Source: Urechis unicinctus (lineage: Eukaryota > Annelida > Polychaeta > Xenopneusta > Urechidae). From it: a stretch of DNA of 64,000 nt. The DNA is taken from the NCBI GenBank assembly GCA_034190875.2, contig CM067357.1, positions 1,899,726-1,963,725 on the forward strand, given 5' to 3'. Positions 54,272 to 64,000 of the stretch are shown here, one piece after another; the first letter of the stretch is position 1, and every line of letters starts with the position of its first letter. Under the pieces are notes generated by a model that worked only from the letters and a program-made list of their open reading frames with translations, searched no databases and was not told the origin of the DNA. A program made the position numbers and the translations under genes.

Positions 54272-54546
54272 GCCTCGCCATTGGAGACGTTGCTGGGTAC
54301 AACAATCTGATTACCATCGCGACTGAGGTGCAGCAGAACGGCAGCAATGCTGATGTCAACTTGGTTCCGGTGGTTCCAGATAGAGGAAGCTTTGACCCTC
54401 CGCCAGATACAGATATGGAACTCCCCTCTCCAGGGCCGGCCCCTATAGCCGAGACCGGTCTGCGTGGGGCGCACGAGGATGAGAAAACCGCTCTTATTGT
54501 AGGCGGAATCGCTATAGGGTTAGCTGTGCTTTGGTTTGCTACGTAG
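54268..54546 (+). CDS. Small membrane protein of the viral block (92 aa)
   Basis: ATG overlaps the TGA of the preceding gene by one base pair pattern (ATGA). Proline/aspartate-rich middle (PDRGSFDPPPDTDMELPSPG), then one C-terminal membrane segment (about 74-91, LIVGGIAIGLAVLWFA). A tail-anchored layout is inferred. The last 27 bases overlap, tail to tail, the minus-strand gene ending at 54520. Confidence 0.6.
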   Translation: MSLAIGDVAGYNNLITIATEVQQNGSNADVNLVPVVPDRGSFDPPPDTDMELPSPGPAPIAETGLRGAHEDEKTALIVGGIAIGLAVLWFAT

Positions 54547-55113
54547 TAAGTCACGGAGTATTAGGAGGATAACTCCCCTAACCGCCACAGCTGCGGCCCA
54601 TACATGTTCTGCCATCCAACCAGCCACCTTTGCAGTTGACTTAAGCAGCCATGATACGATGGAGCCAATGATTCCCGGAAGGGCAGCTGCTGCCTTACCG
54701 GCTAGGCCCTTCATGACGTTTGCCAAGGAGTTCAGCTGTTTTTTAATCCATTCCTTCACCCCGGGCTTATCAGCTGGTGTCGGCGTTGGTGCCGGGGTTG
54801 GACTAGTGCTCCCTCCGCCCGTCAAAGCAACTACCAGGGTCGAGATTGCCAATCCAATCGCAGTGAGTATGGAGGCGATTGTTATACCCTGCTCTCGTAA
54901 CAGAGTGCGTACACGCTCAGCTAGCGTTATGTCCTCGTTAAGAAGTCTATTGTTCGTTTCCCTGATGCGGTTAATTTGAGTTCGCAGACGTTCACGGTTT
55001 ACAGAGGCAGCCTCAACACGGACACGCCACAGGTCCTGCAGCTCTGCAAGCTCATTTGATTGCAATTTCCATGCTGGATCTCCTTCCCTCCCTGCCTCCT
55101 CCAGGCTTGCCAT
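54520..55113 (-). CDS. Coiled-coil membrane protein of the viral block (197 aa, intact)
   Basis: ATG 55113 to stop 54520 with no break. Residues about 20-75 are a charged coiled coil (ELAELQDLWRVRV, RLRTQINRIRETNNRL). Residues 77-97 are a membrane helix (ITIASILTAIGLAISTLVVA). Residues 100-116 are a Ser/Thr/Pro linker, and the rest is amphipathic with further hydrophobic stretches (LPGIIGSIVSWLL, AAAVAVRGVILLIL). The same arrangement recurs in virus-like loci of cnidarians and molluscs as far as I recall. Function is unknown; a virion membrane or host-membrane role is possible. Confidence 0.65.
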   Translation of the reverse strand: MASLEEAGREGDPAWKLQSNELAELQDLWRVRVEAASVNRERLRTQINRIRETNNRLLNEDITLAERVRTLLREQGITIASILTAIGLAISTLVVALTGGGSTSPTPAPTPTPADKPGVKEWIKKQLNSLANVMKGLAGKAAAALPGIIGSIVSWLLKSTAKVAGWMAEHVWAAAVAVRGVILLILRDLLRSKPKHS

Positions 55114-55218
55114 TTTAGCTTTCCGCCGGTCTATATCCTTTCTATCTCGGTTATCTTAGCTAGGTTGTTCACATGCTCATCCCTCTGAGTCTGCAGACTT
55201 CCCAAAAGTTAAAAAAAA

Positions 55219-55575
55219 GTGTCGGACATTCGGTCTGACAAGACACATAAATATGTCAGACCGAAAGAAAATCTGTCAGACCGAAACATAAAACTTCAGC
55301 GACGCCATAGCTGTGAGAACGACTGGCAGTATGTAACATGCACAACGATTGGTTTTTGTACGGGCACTGTGCCGAAAGCGACCAGTGAAAACGCGTGTAA
55401 CGTTTTTCTAACGACTTCATGCTAAAACCCGATTACCGGGCCTTAAGTTAATGCTAAAACCCGGTTACCCGGAATTTAAAAAGACGGACAGTTGGACCGA
55501 TTTCTGTTCAGAAATCGTCGGACCGTATCAAAATTTGCCAGTCATGCCCGTCAGACTTTCAGGAAGTCTGGCCTT
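55219..55575. promoter_or_regulatory. Hairpin-rich non-coding segment of the viral block
   Basis: TTCGGTCTGACA (55229-55240) is the exact complement of TGTCAGACCGAA at 55254-55265, which is repeated directly at 55274-55285. GCTAAAACCCG is repeated at about 55422 and 55453, the second copy running into CCGGTTACCCGG. CGATTTCTG/CAGAAATCG (55498-55517) and CAGACTT/AAGTCTG (55552-55570) are further perfect hairpins. Candidate replication origin, control region or recombination site; this is inference. Confidence 0.55.
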
Positions 55576-55700
55576 GTCAAGCCCTATAAGCTCTCTGAGT
55601 GGTAGTCTACCCTGTACATTATTGATGACTGTTCGGCAACAAAGGCCCTAACTAAGAAGAGAGACATGTTATCCTAACTGGCCTTTAGCGGCCGCCATGA

Positions 55701-55889
55701 GCAGCAAAGTGTCTGGGACCTCACTCAAAGTACAACTCTGTGCTGAAGGACTTACGTGAGCAGACTCGCTGGATGGTGCTCTTTCACACCAAGGAGGAAC
55801 ATGCCACAGCACGCCAACTACTAGCAAAGACCAAGCACGCAAAACCGCTGCTGAAGACTGATAAACCTACTGCATATGCTGTCGATTGA
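55701..55889 (+). pseudogene. 5'-truncated viral-block gene fragment
   Basis: Open from just after TGA 55698-55700 to TGA 55887-55889, with readable content NSVLKDLREQTRWMVLFHTK and TARQLLAKTKH. No start codon is in frame, so the N-terminal part is lost. Its end overlaps the next ATG (55876) by 14 bases, as expected in a compact viral gene cluster. Function unknown. Confidence 0.45.
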
Positions 55890-56226
55890 AGTGATATTGG
55901 CCTTGATAGCAGCCGCTGCCTCAGTAACCAATTTAGGTTTCTTCATCTGGGTAGCGGTGCAGTATTTTGAAGCTCGAAGGCGTATACGTATATTTATGGA
56001 TCCTGATACCATTATTGATAAACTCCTTGAACAGGACATGACTAGCTTAGTGGAGACAAAGTCTGGGGTGGGGGGGGCAGAACCTAGTTGCACCCCTGGT
56101 GTAGATATGTCTTCTAAGAGAGATAGGCTTGCTGCCGTCATAGCTGGGGGCAGGCCCGTCAGTACCTTGGTTTGGAGCGCCTTACAATTGACAGTGTCGA
56201 ATAGGGGGCTGTCTTTTTTCATGTGA
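55876..56226 (+). pseudogene. Small membrane protein of the viral block, 3' end replaced
   Basis: ATG 55876; residues 2-31 are one membrane helix (IEVILALIAAAASVTNLGFF), followed by a basic patch (EARRRIRIF) and a soluble tail. The last 15 or so codons (from about 56180) lie over the minus-strand polymerase fragment, so this gene's own 3' end has been lost at a junction. Confidence 0.5.
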
Positions 56227-57330
56227 GCGTAGTTGTCTGGTGTACGGATCTCCAGGAGGAGGGAGTCAGTGTCGGTATAGAGTAGGTTGACCCCGCAGCT
56301 GTACGGGACTTCATGGTGTTGTAGTAGAAGTCATACATAAGGTGCTTGGACTGATCGACTGGGCGGTTGAGGACCAGGTGGGCCTTGTGGATGTGGATGG
56401 CGGCTAGGTCGTCGTCGAATATTTTCTGCCGGGCGAAGGCAGGGCTTTCTTATTTTGTTGCTGTCTGCAGCTCGGACCAGCTTCACGTCAACCCGCTTGC
56501 GGAGGTTCTCCATGGTCTTGCCGAAGACGGAGTTGTTCATTAGTTTGTATAGGTCCTTGTCGAAGTCGTTGGTTGCGGCCTTGCAGAGATCTGTGTTCTT
56601 CGGATGTAGGGTTCCATCCAGGGGCTTTGGATGAAGGATAGGGCGCGGTGGATCTTGGTCATCCTTATCCCCAGGGCGAGATACAGTTTGAGGTTCCTAT
56701 AGTGGAGTACGTACTTCTCCTTATTCCTCAGGTTCGGGACCAGCTTCTTGACTCTGTGGCCGCCGTATTCGTTAAGGAGGTTTCTCTGGTAGTCTGAGAG
56801 CCACTCGTTCTGGACAAGTAGTCGCTCTGGGGCCAGGGGGAAGTCGTTGTGGTCGTCGTGAAGCTCAGCTGGATACTCCAGGTCGACCTCAAAGATGTAC
56901 CCAGTCTCGGCATCGTCAGGGTGGGTGTGAACTATTCTGGAGAGCGACTCTGGCTGGTCCACCCACTCAATGTTCGAGAAGGGTAGGGCCTGGCTCATTG
57001 CCCATCCATAGAGGTTGTTGGCGTCGAGGTACTGGATGTAGCTTGTGGGCTTGTCCTGGTCCAAGTCTCCTACGTAGGGATTGTTTGCTTTTGCGTGGCG
57101 CCGCGAGACTATACTTATTCCTGCACGCAGACCCTTCTCGATGAAGAGGTGTTTGTCGTAGTCTGTGAGGAGTTGAGTTTTACCCCTCAGCTCTTAAGTA
57201 GAGCGTCCCACGAGAGGCCTGGGCTGGTATAGTAGTGGGCTGGGTCCAGGCCGTACTGCTTTAGGCTGGTCTTCCGGAAGGTTTCAAACACGTCGGCTAG
57301 GAGGAGGACATCTGTCCCAGAGCACTTCCA
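56185..57330 (-). pseudogene. Protein-primed family B DNA polymerase fragment
   Basis: Minus-strand pieces, in order: ExoIII-like TDVLLLADVFE (near 57310), YYTSPGLSWDALL, a palm motif A region with YLDANNLYGWAMS (near 57025), motif B with [12 protein letters not shown] (near 56530), and motif C YTDTDS (near 56265). This is the organellar/viral PolB family (Polintons, adintoviruses, adenoviruses and relatives), which replicates linear DNA from a terminal-protein primer. The 5' exonuclease motifs I-II and the C-terminal thumb are absent. Breaks are TGA at 57187-57189 with a nearby shift, and further shifts near 56600, 56450 and 56290. Similarity ends at about 57330 and about 56185. Confidence 0.85.
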
Positions 57331-57336
57331 TTATGA

Positions 57337-59860
57337 CAATTTATATGGTCAGGTGTGACACAAGGGGCGAGAGCATACCTTCATAAGTATTGATCATTAG
57401 ATGTCATTAAAATAGGGAAAATATTTAGCTTAATACCATATAGTGTCAATATGATATTCATGGCTGACTGCATACAATGTTATGGGTGGCTTTTCGACCC
57501 CAACCAACAGACCACTAAACATTCCTATTTCATGAAAACAGGGCTTTACATTGCTGGTAATCTTGAACTCAAAACCTTATGAGATTACAATTTTAAAAGT
57601 AAAAAACACTTTATTCAGAGAAATATCATGTGTTTTACTATAACTTTAAATGATAAACTGTACTAAAATACTATGTTATAGAGACAAGTTGGCATCTAAC
57701 AATGTTTATGTGGCTCAAAGCAGTTTTAATCTATGTCATGATTGTGATTCTCATAAAATGCAACTACATCTCTGCCATATAACATATAAAATAAGATGTG
57801 TGACATCTTGTTCCCATCCATGACATGCAGATTTGCTGTCCAAACTAAGATGTCTGGTACATAACACAAATAATTAGATGATTTAAAGAATAGAACGATG
57901 CGATTCATCTTACTGCTGCAGGTTCTTTCTATGATATAAACATTCATCAAATGCAATAAGTAAAGCACCCAAATGGCATGTCACAGGATGTCCCATCCAT
58001 AACAGCATTTTACATCAAAATATTGAATACTTTAAAATATAAATGGTGTCATTATGTTTGTCCCATGTAGCAAAATGTGGAAAAGTGTGCAGTTTCAGTG
58101 TTGATTGTGATCATTATTGAAAACAATATTTTGTAAAAATTCTCCGGCTATTACAAAAACAATAGCTGCAGAATGACTTGTAACGAAAGAGCAGACTCAG
58201 GCTGACAAGACAAGTGAACACACCATTCATGAGCAGCGCAGTGCTTTGTCATTGCCTCGCATGGAATTTTCTGATCGATTAATGGGCGTGGTCACCTCTA
58301 CCAATCAGAGGTCAAATGCAGACTATTTATCTTCAACACATGCCAAATGAGGCCCTGATAGACGTTGGATCAATAGTCCATGTGTGTTTGATGATTTCAT
58401 GGCAGCAAATTATTCCATATGTTCATGTTTTGGTGAGCGGGGGAGTTGTACAGACGCTAAATACTGAAAAAGAGTACTGAGCAGAATCATAGAGCACATC
58501 GCGTTATGATATATACCATGACTAAAGTCATGATATGATTGGATTATCGCTCAAGTCCATACAAATAAGGTTTATGATTACTTATTTGTAGGGTAAATAG
58601 CTATATATTATATAATAAACGATGTATTAATAGCTTATATATACCAAGAAGATATAAAAACATACTGCCGATCAATCGATATTACCGAAACAACTAAGTT
58701 TGTGACAGCTGTCGATAACATCAAAATAGTAAACATAGAATGCGATTTTCTGATCAATAATTTGCAGTTCTTTTTTCGATCCGACGCGTAGTAAACAAGA
58801 AATAAGCAAAAAACAAACAACACATTTCGGAACTTCCCGACCACACACCGAAGATGAACGAAGGCGCTGTGACGTCATATGTCACCAGAAGATCTATGTT
58901 ACCACGGACGCCGTTTCTATTCGCGAACTAGCTGTCGTACTAATTTATCGCTATTTACAGAAAACTCATCAGCGTTTTTGTATCCATGGTTTCTTGAGAA
59001 TCTGTAAGTATACTCATCCTTACATTTCCCATATGAAAGTCGAATTAGAATTCATTAGTTATGTTTCCGTACTGATTTTGAAAAGAGAATTTGCACTTGC
59101 CCGTTGACAAAATTGACATGGCCGGTAGTAATCAGTGTGGGGCGGCTCAAGTTTTATAAGGCTGTTTCACAGATAACATATAGATTTGTCTCGTCAGGCT
59201 GCAATATGTAGATGTATGCTAGCCTGACAGTAGCTTACACTTGTCCTAAACCATCCTCGGACGATGCCCAGTGCTCAGTGAGTCAGTTCTGGCCTACTGT
59301 CAAATTTGCTTCATATAACTTTACCCTTATGTCTTCCAGTCTGTATCATCATTGTGCGAATATGTGAGTACCAGTACTGCAATAATTCGCATCTAGGGCC
59401 TCAAACGAAGCATGCCATTTCGTTTGGATGACCAAGGACTCCAGTTGGACTGCATCATCACCGATAGGCACACGAGTATCAATAAGTACATCCGTGATGA
59501 CCAATGAACCAGGTGCACTTGCTGAAATGTATGACTACCCTGACAAGGAGGGGGCTGAGAGGCAGCATATGGAGAGGTTTCTTCTTTAGATGAGTCATGT
59601 AGTAAGGTATCTAAAGGTGATGATGAATGATGATGGTGGTAGTGATGGGGTAGGGGAGGGGTGGTGATGGAGTTGATGGTGGTGGCCTAAGCATTATATT
59701 GGTGGTTGGCCGATTGATATTTGCTTGTTTACAAGTAATATCTAAGCTCTGTTTATTTTTCAGCTTTGGCTTCAGCTAAGTCAAGCTTGTAACATTTAAT
59801 TTTACCTATCTGTTAACAAGTGCACAAGGACATAACTATTTCTTATCATCATACTTACAA
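57337..59860. other. Intergenic; possible host promoter and small exons
   Basis: 57337-58200 is AT-rich without genes. TGACGTCA (CRE consensus) is at 58871-58878, followed by CTGTAAGTA, a fair splice donor (about 59002). 59399-59589 is an open stretch ending in TAG (TNEPGALAEMYDYPDKEG) that could be a host exon. 59600-59690 is GAT/GGT-rich simple sequence. None of these links is proven. Confidence 0.35.
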
Positions 59861-59864
59861 AATA

Positions 59865-60158
59865 AATGGTAAATATTGGGGTTAAAATTCACTTTGAACA
59901 TCAAAGGTCATTTCAAACTGGTGGTGTAAGATGACGAACAAACATTGGAGTTTAAGATCCTATCGCCCAAATGGCACCACCCTGCATAGCACACAGTGGG
60001 ATTTGAACTTGCCACATTTGGGAAACTAGACAAACACCCACCCTGCTAGACCACAGTTGTGGACCTATCATCTTAAACATCATTGGTGAGGTAACCGCCA
60101 CAATATGACCTCTGATGTTGAAAGTGATGTTAAACAACAATATTAACCATTTTTATTT
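59865..60158. mobile_element. Near-palindromic element with a tRNA-like core
   Basis: The left arm (59865-59970) and right arm (60062-60158) are imperfect reverse complements over about 95 bp; both outer ends read AATGGTWAATATT or its complement. The core, read on the minus strand, has TGGTCTAGCAGG (A-box-like, 60042-60053) and GTTCAAATCCC (B-box-like, 59998-60008) with tRNA-like spacing. It is either a tRNA-derived SINE fold-back or a MITE that captured one. Confidence 0.6.
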
Positions 60159-60164
60159 TCAAAT

Positions 60165-60970
60165 CATCCAGCATGTGTATGGCTTTATGACTTAATTTGA
60201 ATGTTAAATGGGTCTAAGGTAAGCTAATCTGTGGTGAAACTCAAACACTGTTATATGATTCCTCTTTGTGGCTTGCTGAGAATTAATTTTGTAAATATAT
60301 ATGTTGGACTGGTGTATATATTTTGCCATTTCTATTATCACAGACAAGTGAATAAGAACCAGACATTGTTGGTATTTGTGAGCAGAATTGCATAAGCATT
60401 ATTTGTATAATGTGCCCGCGAAATTTAATCATGATGATTGATGTGCAATGGCACAGGATATATAAAATATCCTGCAAAAATTATTAAACGACTGTTAACA
60501 TACTGTTATTTGAGTGATAAAATATCTTTTGTTCGAGATACAGGATACAGGAACAAGATGCCCTGCAGGTATGTCATGATTTTAGAATTGATGCTTCCTA
60601 TCATTTTATGAATATGGTATAATGAATTAGGTGGACTGGCCTTAACTGAATTTTGTTGCTGGTTGTCATCAGCGTGTAGTATCATCATAGCTGAATGTAA
60701 ATAACAGAATAAGACACATAATGCTTTTTTGTCCCTTTATTATTGTAATGCTGGCAGTTTGAAACCAACATAAACTGATTCACCCTTGGGAAATCATCTC
60801 TAATTTTAAGTACAGAACAAGCTGGCAATGGCACTCTATGATGTCTGCCTAGATTACCCCATCACCACTGTACCAACTGCCGATATGCAGTGAATCGGAA
60901 TAACCTGCAATAAAAAGAGTACATGAATATTTTTCATCAGTTATCATCTGAACCAGACCATTTTTAAGTA
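60165..60970. other. Intergenic, no gene recognised
   Basis: AT-rich; short frames only. It may include 3' UTR of the minus-strand P2X7-like gene. Confidence 0.4.
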
Positions 60971-60973
60971 TAT

Positions 60974-61184
60974 TCACTCATGCTGAGTAGTAACTTTCTT
61001 CTTGTACCTCTGGATATAAGCACTATATGCTATTTCTAGTGTCGAGGGACGCAGGAACCCTGAGACAAATCCTGGGTGTGCTGTAATACAGGACGCACCC
61101 ATAGATTTTACTTTCTCGAGAACTTGTGGAATTTCCTGGCAGCATTTACTCTCTGCTACTGTAATCATTGGCCCACATGAGCAC
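60974..61184 (-). CDS. P2X7-like C-terminal domain exon (partial gene)
   Basis: After a TACTAG acceptor (61185-61186, minus) the exon reads CSCGPMITVAESKCCQEIPQ, then GASCITAHPGF and LEIAYSAYIQRYKKK, then TGA at 60974-60976. Cysteine spacing (C-x-C, then CCQEI, then a later C) and the HPGF and AY-x-AY features match the zinc-containing C-terminal (ballast-like) domain of P2X7 receptors. That domain also occurs alone in many invertebrate proteins. A possible first exon, 61546-61489 (minus, MSSSSSYTDNSGSDELD), has a GTGAGT donor but its phase does not fit directly, so an exon may be missing. No channel part was found. Confidence 0.6.
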
Positions 61185-61599
61185 CTAGTACAGAACATAA
61201 TTACAATGAATAACTAGTTTTTCAGCAAACAAAAAATTGACATAAAACATGAATAAGAAGATGACTTGAAGCAAGACTTAAGGACAACTGTAAAGTAAAG
61301 AGAAAAATATCTGCAAAGATTGTTTGGACTGAAATGTGCCAATACCAAGTGCTGTTACCCAGTCGGCTCAAGTCCTCTTCTTTTTGAGGAGAATTTGCAG
61401 GCCTTGTCTTAGCTGGAGGTTCAAATCTGCATGTCTGTATGCCCCCCTTAGGTTCCTAGTTCCTCTTCTTGGTGAGACAAACACTCACTGCTGTAATCCA
61501 GCTCATCGCTTCCGGAGTTGTCTGTATATGAGGAAGATGAGGACATTTTGCTCCCTTGACATATAATAAAAGCGAAGTATAATGGCAGTTATGCACTGT

Positions 61600-63480
61600 A
61601 CTAGGTGTAAGTAATAAATATAAAACTAATAAGGACAAGATAAAGTATGTATTATTGAGGTTGGTACCCCAGGTAATTCAAAGAACTAGTGTAAGGCCTT
61701 GAACTCTTTAAAGGCCTATGATATATGTAGTCATAAACATGTCACTGAACTTTGATCCTGTACAATTCACTGGAGAGGTATATTCAATTGTAAGAGCTTA
61801 TCCCTGATAGGTCTCGGTTCCCAAAACCAGTGCCAATATTTAAAATAAAATTGATATTTTCTGTTGTCAAGGAGAATATAAATTATTGAAATTTTATTCA
61901 ATTTATAGCAAAAACGAAATATCGAGTGAAATCCCCATTTAATGTAGTATCACTTTTCATTTGCTATTAAATCAAATAAAAGCACAAGAAAAGATATTCT
62001 CCGTAACAGGACAGGCAAATGGTGAATCAATCATTGATAACCATTAAACGGGCCTGAAATCGAGGTGCAGACCTCTGTTCCAGTACTGCCTGTATTATCG
62101 CTCGGTCCCCTTTGGTTGACGTTTTCACCCAACATAATAGAAGTTTATCACAATTTAATGTATTCTAGGCGAACAAGTACTCCATGCCACATTAAATGAT
62201 GTGATTCGTTGCGGTATATGATGTACATGATGACGGTATAAAATACGATTATGCTCACAAAAATACGATTATGCTCACAAAGTTTCATGATGTGCCGTAT
62301 TTTAGTGCTCAAACAGAACAATTAGACAAAACTGTAGTAATAGAAACAGTCCTCGCGTCATTTTGTTTGCATGGAGGGTTTTGTAAGTCTTTAGCGAGTT
62401 CATCTGTCATTTTGACTTCGGAACCTCCGAAATTTCGCCGGCGGCGGCGTCCAATTCTAAAGAGCATTCAATGTGCGAGATGCTTAATTTTCAAGAAATA
62501 TATAAAGTATATTTTACCAATTTCAGTATCGCATTTGACCTATTGTAACAATAATACAGAAGTAGGTGTGTAATATATCTGAATCTGAATCTGAATATAT
62601 CGCCATGACAGCAACGTCATTGTACTTGGTTAGCACTTGACCAAGCGGCCTTCTAGTGATTGTAGCTAACCGCACTCAGATACGTCGACTCTGTCAATAT
62701 TATATTTAATCACATATTATTGATAGCAGCATTAAATTGAGTTTTATGATAATGTAGCGAGTTGGTGATATGGCCTGTACTCAAACCTTGTGTGGTGATA
62801 GTAACAATTAAAGTGACCTAGTTTTTGATAGCTGCCGTATTATGTAGGTATCCCTGTTAAGCCAGGAATGCCTAGTGTTTGCAATATCTTTTATGAAAAT
62901 TGATATGGCGAGGTAATGTATTCATTTACCTTAATTACTACAGTCTAGAGCGCAGAAAGTGCCACTGGCAAATTTCATCGCTGTATATATGTAGCGAATT
63001 TGCAGTGATTATATGCAGTTCAATATCAATCGACTACAGCTGAAAATACTCAAACACGAAATTAGGCGGCAGTGATATGATGTAGTATTGATGACGTAAT
63101 ACACGGAACCTCGGCGTTTGCTGATGTGACCAATACATGCCGTTCAGGTAGTCCTGGTGAAATGTATAATAATTCAGTTAAATGATGGTTCTGTTAAAAT
63201 CAGTCAGGCAACATAAAATCATTTCAATAGCAAGCATGATTCACCGTCAGTTGACGTTATCCACATATCAGTCCACACTAGATCAGAAGCAACTACATTG
63301 GTCCAGAGATCCTAACACACAAAGCTTATGACCACGTAGATGCAGTTGATGAAGCTCAAGTTTATATCTATATTCAAACTTGTATTCTGTATTTTGATAA
63401 ACTGATATAAATGAATCTGATTCAGGCAGGGCTTTTGATTTGAACACTAAATGCGTATTTGAAGTTGGTTGTATTGGTTG
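61600..63480. other. Intergenic; short tandem duplications
   Basis: A 19-20-bp unit (AATACGATTATGCTCACAAA) is repeated in tandem at 62242-62281. 62577-62597 has (TCTGAA)n, a tail type seen after some LINEs; no LINE coding was found before it. A 100-codon frame at 62271-62573 resembles nothing known to me. Confidence 0.4.
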
Positions 63481-63499
63481 AGCAGTAATTTATTCTGCA

Positions 63500-63560
63500 A
63501 TGGCGAGTGATATGCCGTATAAATGTGACATCTGTGGATAGAGTTTGAGCCAGATGAGCC
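63500..63560 (+). pseudogene. Single C2H2 half-finger remnant
   Basis: [10 protein letters not shown] followed directly by a stop and then SLSQMSHIQM, a decayed finger of the same family as those at 39-40 and 48-49 kb. It lies in the opposite orientation to them. Confidence 0.5.
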
Positions 63561-63775
63561 ATATACAAATGCCTACATTGATTCAAGTTGCTAGATGGAG
63601 CATCCCTTTCAAATATAGACAACATATCCAATGCGATTCTGGCTGCTGAAAATTTAGGACGCTATGATAGTGCATGATATGTGTTCATCATAACGAGGCG
63701 AGCTTGTGTACACGGTAACAAATACGAGCGATGGGTATGCCGTTTACAATGCAAATTCAATATGCATATAATGAG

Positions 63776-63906
63776 GTGGTCGTGTTCATAATTGTTGACA
63801 TATATCTTGCTTGCTTATGCGTGCGTCTGATTTTTTTACGTATTTTCTTGTATCGCGGTATCATAATGATTGCAAAATGGTCGTTTTCATAATTGTTGAC
63901 ATATCG
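63776..63906 (+). repeat. Two-copy 100-bp-spaced repeat
   Basis: About 28 bp (TTCATAATTGTTGACATAT core) occurs near 63785 and again near 63885. No gene is seen in the terminal 400 bp. Confidence 0.6.
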
Positions 63907-64000
63907 TGACATGCGTTGTATGGTAAAGATGTTGATTGCAAAAATATAATTGGAATTCACATCACACATCGGTGTGGCAAATGGCTAACCGTCCTACATG

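Noticed and set aside
50438..57330. Calling the block a standard Polinton/Maverick or an adintovirus
   Set aside because: PolB fits, but integrase, ATPase, protease and terminal inverted repeats were not found, so the family is left open.
59998..60053. A functional tRNA gene on the minus strand
   Set aside because: A- and B-box-like motifs are present, but I cannot fold a proper cloverleaf with acceptor and anticodon stems; a SINE-type core fits better.
61336..61566. 76-codon plus-strand frame
   Set aside because: Overlaps the likely first exon of the minus-strand P2X7-like gene and has no family resemblance.
62577..62600. LINE tail of (TCTGAA)n
   Set aside because: No reverse-transcriptase or other LINE coding precedes it, so the short repeat alone is not enough.

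Overview
This is animal (metazoan) nuclear DNA, not prokaryotic. Genes are split by GT-AG introns, the intergenic DNA is AT-rich, there are three long (TA)n tracts and several homopolymer tracts, and the gene families are eukaryotic: PAN/Apple plus C-type lectin, rhodopsin-class GPCR, C2H2 zinc fingers, P2X7-like domain and LINE remnants. The combination, and one interspersed repeat that looks familiar from molluscs, suggest a mollusc or another lophotrochozoan. The species cannot be fixed from the sequence alone.

Layout. 0-16 kb: a repeat-rich block with an intact three-exon secreted PAN + C-type lectin gene (4144-6455), a broken PAN exon (10637-10916), minisatellites, and a 5'-truncated GPCR copy ending in a (TA)n tract (14963-15327, minus). 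16-19.4 kb: mostly unannotated. 19.4-25.1 kb: a multi-exon plus-strand gene whose exon phases all agree over the first nine exons. It encodes an eight-residue tandem repeat, zinc fingers, a tyrosine-recombinase (Crypton-like) domain carrying several lesions, and a C-terminal W-T-type domain. 25-34 kb: segmental-duplication debris, a 1.3-kb 25-bp minisatellite and a LINE 3' fragment (minus). 34.2-35.4 kb: an intact single-exon 388-codon GPCR. 39-40.3 and 48.4-49.3 kb: two paralogous zinc-finger loci (minus), both frame-broken. 42.1-47.4 kb: a second, shorter copy of the 1.4-6.5 kb segment, with a 28-bp minisatellite, the shared repeat and a partial lectin gene.

50.4-57.3 kb is different in kind. 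It is compact, intronless, GC-richer, with overlapping ORFs on both strands. It contains a YqaJ-type PD-(D/E)XK exonuclease, a fibre-like protein, two candidate structural proteins starting head to head, small membrane proteins, and a protein-primed family B DNA polymerase fragment with ExoIII and motifs A, B and C. Several genes carry stops or frameshifts. I read it as an endogenised, decaying DNA virus or Polinton-like element of uncertain family: no integrase, packaging ATPase, maturation protease or recognisable double jelly-roll capsid is visible. Between its membrane-protein genes lies a hairpin-rich non-coding segment (55.2-55.6 kb).

57.3-64 kb: sparse. It holds a near-palindromic element with a tRNA-like core (59.86-60.16 kb), a P2X7-like C-terminal exon (60974-61184, minus) and isolated zinc-finger debris.

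The host genes do not form a pathway. The dominant theme is repeated duplication of one segment, with local minisatellite expansion and gene decay.
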